Shown piece by piece: positions 34,416-47,257 of a stretch of DNA of 64,000 bases. The stretch is from positions 23,404,273 to 23,468,272 of the forward strand of contig NC_079513.1 in the NCBI RefSeq assembly GCF_000801105.2. Direction: 5' to 3'. A model generated the notes under the pieces. The model ran no database searches. It was not told the origin of the DNA and saw nothing but the letters and a program-made list of their open reading frames with translations. Position numbers and translations under genes: made by a program. The number at the start of each line of letters is the position of its first letter. The first letter of the stretch is position 1. This DNA comes from Raphanus sativus. Lineage: Eukaryota; Streptophyta; Magnoliopsida; Brassicales; Brassicaceae.

Positions 34416-37400
34416 ATGGAGATATTTCTTACGCTTTTGTTGGTGCTAGGCGTCATCCATCTTGTTCAAGCACAGAATCAACAAGGTATTCTTCTTCTTC
34501 TTCACCTTCTTCGGTCGAGAAATGCTTTTGCTTAACTAGTTCTCTCTTTTAACGATCAAATATGTTTGCAGGGTTTATTAATTTGGACTGCGGACTACCT
34601 GCCAGTGAACCGTCTCCTTACCTTCAGTCTGAAACCGGATTGCAGTTCTCTTCGGACGCAAAGTTCATCCAAAGCGGAGAAATTGCTACAGTCCAATCCC
34701 AAACAAATCTACGGAATACTTTGAAGCCATACATGACGCTGAGATTTTTTCCAGAAGGAACACGTAACTGCTACAATCTACCCGTCGACAAGGGAAGGAA
34801 GTATTTGATCAAGGCTTGGTTTTTATACGGAAATTATGATAGTCGTGACATCAAACCCAAGTTTGATTTGTATCTTGGACCAAATCTATGGGCCACGGTG
34901 GATATTCAAAACATAGAGGGAAATAGTACAGCTCAAGAGATCTTACACGTCCCAACATCAAACTCACTGCAGATTTGTCTTGTTAAGAATGGGATAACTA
35001 CTCCGTTTATATCCTCTCTGGAACTACGGCCGTTGGGAAACGATTCTTATATCACTCAGTTTGGTTCCCTCAAGCTTAGACGGCGAATATATTACACCAA
35101 GTCAGAGAATAATTACATAAGGTAACCTAAAACTAAAAAATATATTTTTTAAAAATATTATTAAACTCACATAAAATATAAAAATAAACTATATATAGTT
35201 CTATCAATATAAGTGTATATATGTATATAACAGACCGGGTCAGATATTCCTTCTTCAAAATATTAGAGGATCTTATTGGATCAATTATTTGAGAGAATAT
35301 CAGTCTTTTTCTCAAATCCCCTCTTATTATGTATAAAATTTATATTCTATATGGAATCCAAGTTTATTGTATGTCATGTGTATAAGTTTTTTAAAATTCC
35401 AGCTTATTGTAAAATATGGATTTTGTCATCAGAATCTTTTTTTTGGAGCAATTTTGTCATCAGAATCTATCAAATGATATTTGTTGGAGTTCATATGATA
35501 TTTATAACAACACCTCATATGATGGTAATCAAAACTATTTATAAAACAAAATTTTACTTCACTTTTGCAAAATTAAAAATTTACTTCACATTTGTTTAAG
35601 GAAAATATTTTTTTCTAAATGCTTTTTTAAATTGATATTTAAAATATTCTATATATTTCATAAAAAGATAAAAAAATCAAATTTTAGTAATTTTTAAAAT
35701 AAATTAACTTAGAAAGAATAATTTAAATACATATTTCAAATTTAAAAAGTATTTAAAAAACTCTAAAATTTTCAAAAATACTTAATACTTCTAACAAATA
35801 TTTTTAATATATAATCAAATTCAGATTTTTTAGATTTTACTCAAATTTTGAATTCTTTCAAATCTTTTATCCAATAGCACCTTTTTAATATTTATAATCT
35901 GATTTATTTTTACGAATATTGCATATTAATATTTAATTTATTTTGGAATGTTACAGATATCCAAATGTTATGGTTCGAATAAAAACAAATTAACAAATCA
36001 AAACAACTTTTACTTATATTTTCTCCGGCCCTAGTCCAAATGGGTTTTAGATCCTCTACCATAAAGTTTAAACTGTTTTAAATTGTTTTTTAGGAGAAGA
36101 GACCCTTCCAACATGGATTGGATCCATGGTCCCTTTTTATTCTACTAGGTAATCAAAGGATTTTATGACTATCCAATAAATCAACAGTCAATCCAACGTT
36201 TTCCCTTCTTAAATATATGTTTTTAGTGCTTCGGTTATGCAATGATGTTTCTTAATGATGCTCTGTTGACTGTTTTCCTCTGACGAAGAAAGGATTTTTT
36301 AATCCTCTATAAATTAGTAAAGAAAATGAACACGTGATGTTCATGAATTTGATATATTTTCAATTTGATGAGAATCTATCAGCCAAGGCGAACGAAAATG
36401 ATCATACGTCATAACAATCTTATTTACGTACTAATGAATATCGTGCACACCCTTAGGTACCCGGACGATGCATATGATCGGCTATGGAATGCGCGTTCTC
36501 TGGCGCGGTTGACCTACATATCCACCACTAGCGATGTTTCTAATGGAATTTACAATCTACCAAAATCTGTGCTACAAAATGCTGCCACGCCCACTAATGC
36601 TAGTCTGCCATGGACGATTGAATGGACTCGAGAAAATCCTGATGACCAATTTTATGTGTATTTACACTTTGCAGAGATCCAAGACTTGCAGGCCAATGAA
36701 ACCAGGGAATTTTCCGTGCTCTTGGATGGGAATTTGTTTGCTAACCCGGTAATTCCTAAAAAGTTTGAAATAACAACTATCCAGAGCCAGTACCCGAGGA
36801 CGTGTGAAAGAGAGAACTGCAGTTTGCAACTGACAAGAACCCCGAGATCTACTCTTCCACCTCTACTTAACGCTTATGAAATCTATAGAGTCATCCAGTT
36901 TGTGCAGCCCGAAACAAATGAAGCTGAAGGTACGTTTTTGTATGTTTGAACAAGTCGCAGTTAAACACAACAACTTGTATTAGCTTTAGATAAGGCCAGC
37001 TAAGATTTTGGGGGCCATTGACATTTAATAAAAAACTTCTTAAAAAAATTTAAACAGTTTGAGAATGTATATGTATATATATATTACTTCATAATTTTGG
37101 AGGTTAAGATCAGTGTTTTAGTGGGATGTGTCCAAAACGGGTCTTGACTTTAACTTATTTGTATGTCAGTGGTTGCTTTAAAAGGTATCCAAGAAACCTA
37201 TAGATTGATTAAGATCAACTGGCAAGGTGATCCATGTGTCCCTCGACACCTTATGTGGGATGGTTTAACCTGCAGTAACACAACTATATCCAGACCACCA
37301 AGAGTCACCTCTTTGTAAGTCCTAAACATCTCTAGGCACAGACATTCTTCAAAAATCTGTTACTAATATATGACCATCGACCATTTAAATGTGTGTTTTA

Positions 37401-39620
37401 ACTTGTCACCAGAAACTTGTCTTCTACTGGTTTAACTGGAACCATAGCAGCTGCCATCCAAAACCTTACGCAGCTTGAAACACTGTAAGTATGTTCACTG
37501 AATGTTGAAGACAGAAACCTGTTGATACATGGATAATAATTAAACTGAAGAATCTATGTTTTTTGTTCTATGATGCAAACTTTAGGGACTTGTCAAATAA
37601 TAAGTTGACTGGAGAGGTGCCGGAATTTCTAGGCAACATAAAATCGTTGTTGTTCATGTAAGTTTCTCTCAACATGCTTGATGATGGATTTTCACCTCAA
37701 ATCATATTTGCCCATGTAAAAGATTGCTCATTTTCACAGAGACTTGAGCGGGAACGATCTCAATGGTTCAATACCTCAATCGCTTCAGAGTAAAGGCATA
37801 GAGCTACTGTAAGAATTATCATACTATCAAATCCTTTTTCCATATGAGACAACTTGAGCTTCCCTTTTTTTTTCTTTTTTTGAACACAACTTGAGCTTCC
37901 CCAAAACCTAAGCTCTAAACCATCAACCTTCGTTGTCTTGTAGTCTCCATGGAAACCCAAGGCTATGTCAGACAAAATCATGCACAAAACCACAAAGCAA
38001 GGACTTTCCGGTGGTAGTTGTTGCAACTGTGGCTTCTGTGATCATTCTCATTGTCGTTTTGGTTCTTGTTTTTCTTCTTGTTTCCAGAAAGAAAAACCAA
38101 TACACTACTATGCAAGGTAACTCTCACCTTGACAATAAAGCATTTAGAGCCTCACTCTCATGCGAACACTCTTGTTTACAACTCCTAATGTTTCTCTTAT
38201 ATATACACAGCTCAACAATTACCATCAAGTACGACGGCGATGTTGAACATTACAAATGCTAGTTCACACGAACCGTTAAATGAGATTAAAAGGAGAATGT
38301 TTACATATTCAGAGGTCATTAAAATGACAAATAACTTCCAAAACAATTTAGGTAAAGGAGGGTTTGGTATGGTGTATCATGGTTTTGTAAATGGTACTAA
38401 ACAAGTGGCCGTTAAAGTACTCTCCCAATTTTCAACACAAGGCTATAAAGAATTTAAAGCAGAGGTATTCATAGTTATGTAATCTTCTCAACTAAATTAT
38501 GATTGGTTTGTCGCATCACAAATGTTGTGGATTCGATATATTCTTGACATGATTTTTACTCTTACCTTAGGTTGATCTTCTTCTGAGAGTGCACCATACA
38601 AATTTGGTGACCCTCGTAGGGTATTGCTATGAAGGAGATCACTTGGCTCTCATCTATGAGTTTTTGCCCAATGGGGACTTGAAACAACATTTGACCGGTA
38701 ATAGTTTACTACTGATTTCACGTGTAGCATTAGCTCTTGCAACTCAAAAGTTTGAACGGATCTAACTATCTAGCATACAGGAAAAGGAGGTCGACCCATC
38801 ATCAACTGGAGTATTCGACTAGGAATAGCTTTGGAGGCAGCATTAGGTTCGTACTATTAAATCAAACACCAAGATACCATTGGGTTTACAAGAAATAAGT
38901 TAAAATAGATGATACCATTTTATAGGATTGGAGTACTTACATATTGGATGCACACCGCCCATGGTTCATAGAGATGTCAAAACTGCCAACATATTGCTAG
39001 ACGATAATTTCAAGGCCAAACTTGCTGATTTTGGGCTCTCAAGATCTTTCCAGAGTGGAATCGAATCTCATGATTCCACGGCAATTGCTGGTACTCCTGG
39101 ATACCTTGATCCTGAGTAAGTATTAATATTAGTTTTGTCATACATACATACAGTTAAAAGCTTGATCTTACACTTTCTTAACTGTTATAAAATATATACT
39201 ATGTTGGTGTCTTGCAGATATAACCATTCAGGTCGATTGGGTGAGAAAAGTGATGTCTACAGCTTTGGGATAGTGTTGTTGGAGATGATCACAAATCAAC
39301 CTGTGATTAGTCAGACAACGTCTGAAAATTCTCACATAACAAAATGGGTGAGCTCTAAGCTTATCTGTGGTGATATTATTGAGATTATGGATCCAAACCT
39401 TCGCAAGGATTATGACTCTAGTTCTGCATGGAGAGCTGTTGAGCTGGCAATGTCATGTGCAAATCCTTCTTACTCAAAACGACCATCCATGTCCCAGGTG
39501 ATTAACGAGCTAAAAGAGTGTATCATGTGTGAAAACTCAAGGATAAGTAATAATCAAGGCTTGGAATCTCAAGCAATAAACATTGGCTTGGACTCTTCGG
39601 TGGTTCCTAAGGCAAGATAG
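34416..39620 (+). CDS. Malectin-like LRR receptor kinase B
   Basis: Thirteen exons join without a break to 887 residues: 34416-34485, 34572-35121, 36457-36929, 37170-37314, 37413-37484, 37586-37657, 37740-37808, 37944-38116, 38211-38464, 38571-38697, 38781-38846, 38926-39115, 39218-39620. The order is signal peptide ([20 protein letters not shown]), malectin-like ectodomain (about 25-365), LRRs in small exons of 69-72 nt (about 410-485), membrane helix (about 504-530) and a Ser/Thr-type kinase from about 567. The kinase has [11 protein letters not shown], the lysine of [19 protein letters not shown] and DFGLSRS, so it is an RD kinase with all key residues. Such receptors sit in the plasma membrane. 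They belong to the LRR-I subfamily; ligand and output are unknown here. The paralog exon count and phases are identical to C. Confidence 0.93.
35420..35468 (-). repeat. T-tract micro-insertion flanked by 18 bp direct repeats
   Basis: ATTTTGTCATCAGAATCT occurs perfectly at 35420-35437 and 35451-35468 within intron 2 of receptor kinase B. The insert is seven T followed by GGAGCA, so on the minus strand it reads TGCTCC plus an A-tract. Confidence 0.85.
37849..37901 (-). repeat. T-tract micro-insertion flanked by 16 bp direct repeats
   Basis: ACAACTTGAGCTTCCC occurs at 37849-37864 and 37886-37901 in intron 7 of receptor kinase B. The insert is a T-run with one C followed by GAAC. Confidence 0.8.
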
Positions 39621-40125
39621 TTTTCAGTGTTTGTCCACTTGTGGTATTAATGAAGAAAGCAATAGATCGATAATTAGTTACATTTTTAGCAAAATTTGTA
39701 AACTAGTCGACGATCATCTTTATGTTTGTAGTTACTTTTACTTTGTGCACTTGTTTACTCTTGAGTTCCCTGAAAGTTAACAAAATTAAACTAACTTGAG
39801 AAACATATGCAGGAAATCTAAAAGATACTCCTTGCTTGAACATTTGAAATAATTAGGTCTCTCGATCCTGAACAGTTATTCATACTACGGCACACTAATG
39901 TCAATTAGCAAGTTCTTGGTAACGATGTTTAAAAAATTTCCCCATTGTGAAATTTCACCCGGAAAGGCATTTTTACTCTTTCTTTTCATTGACTTAAGGA
40001 AGTCTTTGTTTTGCTGTCTTGTTTTGATTTTTTTGATATAATTACCTGAACAGTGGTTTTCTAGTCTTTTTTTTGCCTTGGACGTAAGAGAATAGGGAGA
40101 GTTCACTTTGGCTTTTGTTTGTCCC

Positions 40126-40240
40126 AAGCAGAAATATCGGCCTTGGAACTACGTCCAGTTAAGTGATGATTCTTATATTACTACGTTCCTTGAATCTTTT
40201 CTTTCGGATATACTTTACCAGTTTAGAGATTTACATAAGG
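40126..40240 (+). pseudogene. Receptor kinase relic, end of malectin exon 2
   Basis: ISALELRPV, a frame break, then DDSYIT and an ATAAG/GT splice donor match the last about 35 codons of exon 2 in receptor kinases A-C. The stop after the RPVK position and missing bases show decay. It is the remains of at least one more cluster member. Confidence 0.75.
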
Positions 40241-40332
40241 TTATTCAACTTTAATTCAATATTACTCTTCCTTCGTGCTCTATTGTTTTACCAAAAAAGG
40301 CTGTGATTTCTTAGTCACTTATATCTACTCTT

Positions 40333-40386
40333 AAACAAAAGCATTAGGTCTGAGTTTCAAAAAACAAAAAAAACAAAAGCATTAGG
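40333..40386 (+). repeat. A-tract micro-insertion flanked by 16 bp direct repeats
   Basis: AAACAAAAGCATTAGG occurs at 40333-40348 and 40371-40386. The 22-base insert is TCTGAGTTTC followed by an A-run with one C. Confidence 0.8.
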
Positions 40387-40812
40387 CTCAACTTAACAGA
40401 CTCAAAAATGAGTGAGATATATCAAACACTGAAAGGACATTCTTGTTGGACTCGTCGTTTTTTTTGTGTTCAACTTGTTGGACTGTCTTAAATTTGTTAT
40501 ATAATTGATTGTCCTTTGATGTACCAATTTTATTTATTGCACAACGCGCTTCTGTGTCTGCTCCTTATTAATCTTCACCTGCTTTCCTTGGTGAAGCTTT
40601 GCACTTGAAAACACATTTACTCCTTTTCACCGTTGACTCGTCAGAAGTCTTTCATTGTTAGTCTTGCCTCTTGCATGGAAAAGTACTAGGAGACACATTG
40701 ACTTACAAAAGTCTTCTGTTTTGTATTTTTGCTTATATATTTGATATAAAAAGAATTATATTTGATAGATATTAATTAGAAATAAAAAAAAGTAAACAGG
40801 TTAAACAATCTC

Positions 40813-40907
40813 TCGCTTTTGTTGGTGCTAGGCGTCATTCACCTTGTTAGATGACTATGGAGATATTTCTTTCGCTTTTGTTGGTGCTAGGCGTCATTCA
40901 TCTTGTT
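40813..40907 (+). repeat. 36 bp direct duplication of signal-peptide coding sequence
   Basis: The stretch TCGCTTTTGTTGGTGCTAGG and the 16 bases after it are present at 40813-40848 and, with one mismatch, at 40872-40907. Only the second is in the open frame of receptor kinase C; the first lies just upstream of its ATG. Confidence 0.85.
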
Positions 40908-43900
40908 CAAGCACAGAGCCAACGAGGTATTCTTCTTCTTCTTCACCTTCTTCGGTCGACATGTTAGTACTTAACCAATTCCCTCTTTTAACTATCAAAT
41001 ATGTTTACAGGGTTTATTAGTTTGGACTGCGGACTACCTGCGAATGAGCCGTCTTCATACACTGAGCCGAACACTGGACTGGAGTTCACTTCTGACGCAG
41101 GGTTCATCCAAAGCGGAGAAATTGGTAAAAGTAAAACAATACCACGTATAGGATATGGATATCCCTTGAAGCCGTACACGACGCTGAGATTTTTTCCAGA
41201 AGGAACACGGAACTGCTACAATCTACCCGTCGACAAGGGAAGGAAGTATTTGATCAAGGCTTGGTTTAGATACGGAAATTATGATGGTCGTGACATTAAA
41301 CCCAGATTTGATCTGTATCTTGGACCAAATCTATGGGCCACGGTGGATATGCAAGACGAAGATAGTACAAGCGAAGAGATCTTACATGTCCCAACATCAG
41401 ACTCGCTGCAGATTTGTCTTGTTAAGAATGGGACAACTACACCGTTCATATCATCTTTGGAACTACGGCCGTTGGGAAACAATTCTTCTATCGCCCAGGA
41501 TGATTCTCTCAAGCTTATACGTCGAATATATTTTACCGAGTCAGAGAACTACATAAGGTAACGTAACTTCAACCCGACGTTTTCTCTTCTTAATGCTCTG
41601 TTTTCCTATTTAAAAGAAAAGACTATTATACAATTTTCTACGATAAGTAAACAAAATGATCATAACAATGTTATATTTACTTACTAACGAATATCTTGCC
41701 AACCCTTAGGTACCCGGACGATGCATACGATCGGCTATGGAGTCCGCTTTCTTCGTCGAGTTTGACCCACATATCAACCACTAGAGATGTTTCTAATAGT
41801 GGAAGTTACAATGTACCAAAAGCCGTGCGACAAAATGCTGCCAGGCCAACTAATGCTAGTGAGCCATTGACGATTGAATGGACTCGAGAAAGTCCTAATG
41901 ACCAATTTTACATGTATGAACACTTTGCAGAGATCCAAGACTTGCAGGCCAGTGAAATCAGGGAATTCGTAGTGTCCTTTAATGGAATTAGTATTTCTGA
42001 CCCAGTAACCCCTGCAAAGATTGAAATGACAACTCTGGGAAGCCGTATCCCGGTGAACTTTGAAGGAGAGATATGCAGTTTGCAACTGACACGAACCAGG
42101 AGATCTACTCTTCCACCTCTACTTAACGCTTATGAGATCTATAGAGTCATCCAATTTATGCAACCCGAAACAGATGAAACTGACGGTACGTTTTTGTTAT
42201 GTTTGAAGTCACAACTAACACACTAACATCTGTATTAACTTTAGTATGCTCATAATTTGTATGGCAGCGGTTGCTTTAAAAAGTATCCAAGACACATATA
42301 AACTGATTAGAATCAACTGGCAAGGTGATCCATGTGTCCCTCAACACCTTATGTGGGATGGTTTAAACTGCAGCGACCCAATTATCTCCACGTCACCAAG
42401 AGTCACCTCTTTGTAAGTCCTAACTTCGCTAACGTACACACATTCTTCAAAATCTGTTAGTAATCGTATGACCATCGAACTGTTGAATATGCTTTTCAAC
42501 TTTTCACCAGAAACTTGTCTTCTATTGGTTTAACTGGAACCATATCAGCTGCCATCCAAAACTTTACGAAGCTTGAAACACTGTAAGTATGTTCACTACT
42601 TGTTGAAGATAAAAGCCTGTTGATATAGATCATAGTAATTACACTGAAGAATCTCTGTTTTTTTTTGGTTCTACGATCCAATCATTAGGGACTTGTCGAA
42701 CAATAACTTGACTGGAGGGGTGCCAGACTTTCTAGGCAACATGAAATCGTTATTGGTCATGTAAGTTCCTACCAAAATATTCTCTTATTCTCCTAAAACC
42801 CAACCCCATATCATATGGTTGTTTTCAACAGAAACTTAAGCAGGAACAATCTCAGTGGTTCAATTCCTCGAGCTCTTCAAAGGGAAGGACTAAAACTACT
42901 GTAAGAAAATATCCACATAGACAAAAAAAAAACTAAAAAGCTCTCCACATAGATGTGTAAACTTTTCTCAGTTGTTATCCACAACCCTTTTGTGCATTTG
43001 ATGTCCTGAACAACCCCTTTTTTTTCTTGTAGCGTTGAAGGAAACCCAAGGCTTTGTCTCTCTGATTCATGTAAAAAACTACATAAGAAGAAATTAATTG
43101 TGCTAATTGTTGCATCAGTTGCTTCTGCAGCCATTGTCATTGCTGTATTGATTCTTCTATCTGTACTCAAGAAGGGAAAGCCAGCGATTCTACGAGGTAT
43201 TTGCAAAAAGACATCAAATAAGACACACATATAAAGTGTGAATGTGGTTGCTATGTTGCATGCACTAACACATGATAAACGAATAAAAAATGATGTGATA
43301 ACATCCTTAGTCTGGTGTACAGGTCTACACCTTCTACCGAGGACGTCAACTATGAATGTTACATTTGCTGAAAAGAACAGCAGACGGTTCACATATTCAG
43401 AGGTCATCAAAATGACAAATAACTTCCAACGAGTTTTAGGTAAAGGAGGGTTCGGCATGGTGTATCACGGTTCTGTAAATGGTGCTGAACAAGTGGCCGT
43501 TAAAGTACTCTCTCAATCTTCAACTCAGGGATATAAAGAATTCAAAGCCGAGGTATTCGTAGTTCTGTAATCACCAATGAGTTGCTTTTATCACCAATTA
43601 TGTATTTTCATATTTTCTTGGCATGATTGTTACCTTAGGTTGATCTTCTTCTGAGAGTTCACCATACAAATTTGGTGAGTCTAGTCGGATATTGCTACGA
43701 AGGAGATCACTTGGCCCTCATTTATGAGTTTCTGCCCAATGGAGACTTAAAACAACATTTGTCAGGTAGCATTTTCTAGTGCCTTTTACATGAAAACTCG
43801 CGTGGGACTAACAATAATATACAGGAAAAGGAGGTAGATCCATCATCAACTGGAGTACTCGACTACAAATAGCTTTGGAGGCAGCATCAGGTTCATACTG

Positions 43901-44673
43901 AGTTTAAATAAATAAAAAACTACAGGGAAATATATGGGTTCATTTGTGCTTACAGCAAATCAGTTGACATAAATGATTTTGTTGCATAGGATTGGAGTAC
44001 TTACATATTGGATGCACACCACCGATGGTTCATAGAGACGTTAAAACTGCCAACATATTGTTGGATGCCAATTTCAAGGCTAAACTTGCTGATTTTGGGC
44101 TCTCTAGATCTTTCCAAGGTGGAGGCGAATCTCAGGACACAGCAGTTGCTGGTACTATAGGATACCTTGATCCCGAGTAAGTATTACTAGTTTTGCCTTT
44201 TTGGTATACTTTGTTCTGAAACTTCATTTTCCTTCTTCGGTGGTTAAAAAGTATGTACTATGATATTGTCTTGCAGATATAACCATTCGGGTCGATTGGG
44301 TGAGAAGAGTGATGTCTATAGTTTCGGGATAGTATTGTTGGAGATGATCACAAACCAACCTGTGATTAATCAAACCTCTGGATATCCTCACATAACACAA
44401 TGGGTTGGCTTTGAGCTTAACCGAGGTGATATTGTTGAGATTATGGATCCAAACCTTCACAAAGATTACGACTTTAATTCTGCATGGAGAGCTCTTGAGC
44501 TGGCAATGGTATGTGCAAATCCTTCTTCTTCAAAGAGACCAACCATGTCTCAGGTTATTCACGAGATAAAAGAGTGCATTGTGTGTGCAAAGTCGGGGAT
44601 GAGTAAGAATCAAGGGTTAGAACCTCAAGAAATAACGAGCGCCGACACTTCCATGGTTCCCACTGCAAGATAG
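40857..44673 (+). CDS. Malectin-like LRR receptor kinase C
   Basis: Thirteen exons join in frame to 873 residues: 40857-40926, 41011-41557, 41710-42185, 42268-42412, 42511-42582, 42689-42760, 42832-42900, 43033-43196, 43323-43552, 43639-43765, 43825-43890, 43990-44176, 44277-44673. The start at 40857 ([10 protein letters not shown]) matches B; an ATG two codons upstream (40851) is possible. Domain order is as in B: signal peptide, malectin-like domain, LRRs, membrane helix (about 508-525), kinase with [37 protein letters not shown]. The juxtamembrane segment is eight codons shorter than in B. It stands immediately before histone H4, like At5g59680 in Arabidopsis. It is probably a plasma-membrane receptor of the LRR-I subfamily; ligand unknown. 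Confidence 0.93.
42912..42953 (+). repeat. A-tract micro-insertion flanked by 10 bp direct repeats
   Basis: TCCACATAGA occurs at 42912-42921 and 42944-42953 in intron 7 of receptor kinase C, around a 22-base A-rich insert. The paralogous intron of A (29875 onward) has TTCCACATATAGA once. Confidence 0.65.
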
Positions 44674-45745
<1,072 letters not shown>

Positions 45746-47257
45746 GGGTGTTTTCAGATCCGCGTTTGCGTTTCTGTGTTTTCTTTTCTGGGGACTTCTA
45801 ATCGAGTCATGTTTCTCATTAGCGTTTGCGTTTGAATTATGTTTGGGTACGAGCGTTTATGTGCTGCGGTAGCGTTTCGTTTTATATGTAATTAGGGCCT
45901 TTTATTAGCGATGCAATGTCGAATCAATCCATGGTTAAGTTTCTGGTGAAATATAATTCGAATTTGTTGCCCAAAAAAAAAAATATAATTCGAATTTATT
46001 TTTCCACAAAGTCAATCTAATCGCTCTTCAGATTTCACCATCTGCAAGAAGACTTTACTCATTACAACACCTGAAATATGATTAAACGTGATTCTTCTTC
46101 TAGGTAATTCAATTCAAGCTTCAATGCATACTCGATCAGACTCATGTTAGTACTGTTGTATTCTGAAGGATTCTGGGTCGTGATTAACCAAAGCTTCCTT
46201 TGACAGAAGAACTTACATGAGTTTGATCGATCTTTGGTTCCCGTATTAGACAGTACAAAACACTTCAACTGTAGCCATGAGTTCCTCGTCGAGCAATATG
46301 TTAAATGATGATAATCACATCCCTGTGGATCGCGGCTTTAGTAACCAGTGTGTAGATAATGCAATTCCCTAGCTGGTCCGATGCACATCTCAAAACTGTT
46401 ATTTCCAAATCAAGCTAGGTAGACCAGAGCCTTAAGGGTGACTTTTCCAGTGATGAAATGTATTACCAATCGCACGAGACTCTCTGTCAAAGATATAACT
46501 CGGAACAAAGTCTAAACCCAAAAAAAAAGACCGGGCATGTTGAAATGGGCCCAAACAATTGTCCGAACTAAGGCTTTTTCTTACACAAACACTCCTGTCT
46601 GTTTAGAGTTTGTATGTGGACCCCCCCTCCCTGAAAAATATATTATTATTTTTTTCTCAAATCATTCGCCCAAAAATAAAAACAATATTATAATGTTATA
46701 TCGGGTTTCCATAATTCTAAATCTTGGCTAGTTCTCTCCTCCCTTCTATATCAGTTTTCGATTTAGGGTACTCAAATCTCTGCGATCAAAATCTCGGCTT
46801 TTTGCCGCACCATATAAATCTTTGTTCCGATTCTCAATTCCTTTTCTTCGATTCATCACCCACTGTTCGCAAATCCCTCACTGCTATCCTCTTCTCCCTC
46901 CTTTTTGTACTGTGTGAGTGTCTGTGAACATAAATCTCGCGATTCCCTAGGGTTTTCCTACTTCAATTTCACTATTCAAAATCACATCCCCTAGTTCTTT
47001 ATGTTACTCAGTCCCAAAGGCAGAGTTGATCTTCTGTTGTTGATTGATTTTTTTTTTAGCCGATTTGTCTATGTAGCTATATATATATACTCTGTAAAAC
47101 TCTTGTGGTACTGCACCATTGTAATTTAAAAAGATCTATGTTTTATTTTGATTGTCAACTTTTTGTCAGTTTTGTTGACTTGTGTGTGTTTTTGTGTATT
47201 TCATTTTCAGATTGTTCGAATGATCTTTTGTCTCGCGTGATTTTCAAGCTCCTGCAA
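45746..47257 (+). other. H4 3' flank and VIP2 5' UTR region
   Basis: No coding gene is supported. 45949-45997 holds a micro-insertion. From about 46700 the sequence is TC-rich and probably is the VIP2 leader, with an intron that may end at the TTTTCAG near 47210. A six-codon upstream frame ATGATC..GCGTGA lies at 47220-47240, 17 bases before the main start. Confidence 0.5.
45949..45997 (+). repeat. A-tract micro-insertion flanked by 17 bp direct repeats
   Basis: AAATATAATTCGAATTT occurs at 45949-45965 and 45981-45997. The 15-base insert is GTTGCCC followed by eight A. It lies about 200 bp behind the H4 stop. Confidence 0.85.

Larger units (their letters stand above)
39621..40856. other. Region between receptor kinases B and C
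   Basis: No intact gene. It holds a malectin-exon relic, an A-tract micro-insertion and a duplicated piece of signal-peptide coding sequence, all listed separately, and the promoter of C. Confidence 0.6.
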
